This document shows positions 6,276-6,943 of a stretch of 6,943 bases of DNA, piece by piece. The translations under genes and the position numbers were made by a program. Position 1 is the first letter of the stretch. Every line of letters starts with the position of its first letter. Under the pieces are notes generated by a model. It saw only the letters and a list, made by a program, of their open reading frames with translations, was not told the origin of the DNA and ran no database searches. The stretch is from SZUA-217 sp036446835 (GTDB lineage Bacteria > Actinomycetota > Acidimicrobiia > Spongiisociales > ZC4RG35), in contig JAZFTT010000144.1 in the NCBI GenBank assembly GCA_036446835.1, forward strand, positions 1-6,943, read 5' to 3'.

Positions 6276-6943
6276 GGTCGAGGGCCTTCATGCGGTTGCG
6301 GCCGCCGTCGAGGCGGGCCGGGTCAATAGGCTCTACGTGGAGAGGAGCCGGCGGGAGAGGGCCGACGTGGCAGCCCTGGTAACCAGGGTTGGCTCTGACA
6401 GGGTCAGGCTGATCGATGACGTCCGAACACTGGCTACGACCGACGCCCCACAAGGCGTCGTTGCCGACTGTCGGCCAATCATTTCGGTAACGCTCGAGTC
6501 ACTATCCGGTGAAGATGCCGCACTGCTCGTTCTGGATCACATTGAGGATCCTCACAATGTCGGTGCCGTAGCGCGAAGTGCCAGGGCGGCGGGGATCACG
6601 GGTTTGGTGATGTCGTCAAAACGAGCGGCTCCATTGTCGGCGGCTGCCTTCAAAGCGTCGGCGGGGGCTCTGGAGACACTCTCAGTGGCGATTGTCGGCT
6701 CCATTCCGGAAGCGCTGAGTCGTCTCAAGGAGTTCGGAGTGTGGATCGTCGGTCTCGACACCCCAAGCGAGCATCCGCTGTTTGGTCTTGAATTGCTGAC
6801 GGAACCCGTCGCCGTCGTGATCGGCGCCGAGGGGAAGGGCCTTTCGTTATTGGCGACAAAGCGATGCGATGTGGTGGTTTCGATACCGATGGTCGCCGGG
6901 GTTGAGAGTCTCAATGCTTCGGTTTCCGGTGCACTTGCCGCAT
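6250..6943 (+). CDS. rlmB: TrmH/SpoU-family 23S rRNA 2'-O-methyltransferase RlmB (3' end outside window)
   Basis: The frame is open from the GTG at 6250 to the right edge: 231 residues, no stop. The family is SAM-dependent SPOUT methyltransferases that methylate a ribose 2'-OH; RlmB modifies a 23S rRNA guanosine near the peptidyl-transferase centre. The N-terminus (about 5-75) is the L30e-like substrate-binding domain, starting GSRVEGLHAVAAAVEAGRV. The SPOUT domain has motif 1 LDHIEDPHNVGAVARSARAAG (95-115, with Asn103 and Arg109), FKASAGALE (134-142), motif 2 VIGAEGKGL (190-198) and motif 3 IPMVAGVESLNASVSGA (212-228), which form the knotted SAM site. Only roughly 10-25 C-terminal residues should be missing. 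It overlaps cysS by 26 bases, the cysS-rlmB order seen in many Gram-positive genomes. The exact target (RlmB versus another TrmH member such as TsnR) cannot be fixed from sequence alone. Confidence 0.93.
   Translation, partial: MAPAGFGSRVEGLHAVAAAVEAGRVNRLYVERSRRERADVAALVTRVGSDRVRLIDDVRTLATTDAPQGVVADCRPIISVTLESLSGEDAALLVLDHIEDPHNVGAVARSARAAGITGLVMSSKRAAPLSAAAFKASAGALETLSVAIVGSIPEALSRLKEFGVWIVGLDTPSEHPLFGLELLTEPVAVVIGAEGKGLSLLATKRCDVVVSIPMVAGVESLNASVSGALAA

Noticed and set aside
4494..6890. Similar strings (tggtggtttc...gataccga) in ispF near 4502 and rlmB near 6872
   Set aside because: A short match in coding sequence with no flanking similarity; it looks like chance rather than a repeat element.

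Overview
The window looks like a chromosomal housekeeping region of a high-GC actinobacterium. The evidence is the gene set and order (radA, disA, a CarD-type RNA polymerase regulator, ispF, cysS, rlmB), G/C-ending codon preference, frequent GTG starts and AGGAGG-type ribosome binding sites. The mixture of actinobacterial features (carD next to the MEP-pathway/cysS/rlmB block) with non-mycobacterial sequence details suggests a deep branch such as the Acidimicrobiia. That placement is inference, and no marker in the window fixes it.

Layout. Positions 2-367 hold the C-terminal end of an ABC transporter permease of the nucleoside/simple-sugar type, running in from the left. It converges, with only 8 bases between stop codons, on a minus-strand gene (376-1338). 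That gene encodes a membrane protein with two N-terminal zinc ribbons, one transmembrane helix and an extracytoplasmic beta-rich domain resembling the NADase-type glycan-binding fold. A short divergent zone follows, with a perfect palindrome made of two opposed Shine-Dalgarno cores (1342-1354) and a possible 40-residue membrane peptide gene (1370-1492).

From 1508 to the right edge, six genes lie on the plus strand with gaps of 13 bases or less, or with overlaps, and are probably one operon: radA (recombination branch-migration ATPase), disA (c-di-AMP synthase and DNA scanner), carD (transcription initiation regulator), ispF (isoprenoid precursor synthesis), cysS (cysteinyl-tRNA synthetase) and the start of rlmB (23S rRNA 2'-O-methyltransferase), cut by the right edge. 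This arrangement resembles both the Bacillus subtilis radA-disA-(yacL)-ispD-ispF-...-cysS-...-rlmB region and the mycobacterial carD-ispD-ispF-cysS-rlmB block. The main departure is that ispD is absent: carD and ispF overlap in an ATGA.

I see no phage, CRISPR, transposon, tRNA, rRNA or obvious defence system. No wholly new system is evident. The least characterised items are the zinc-ribbon membrane protein, the divergent palindrome and the small membrane ORF.
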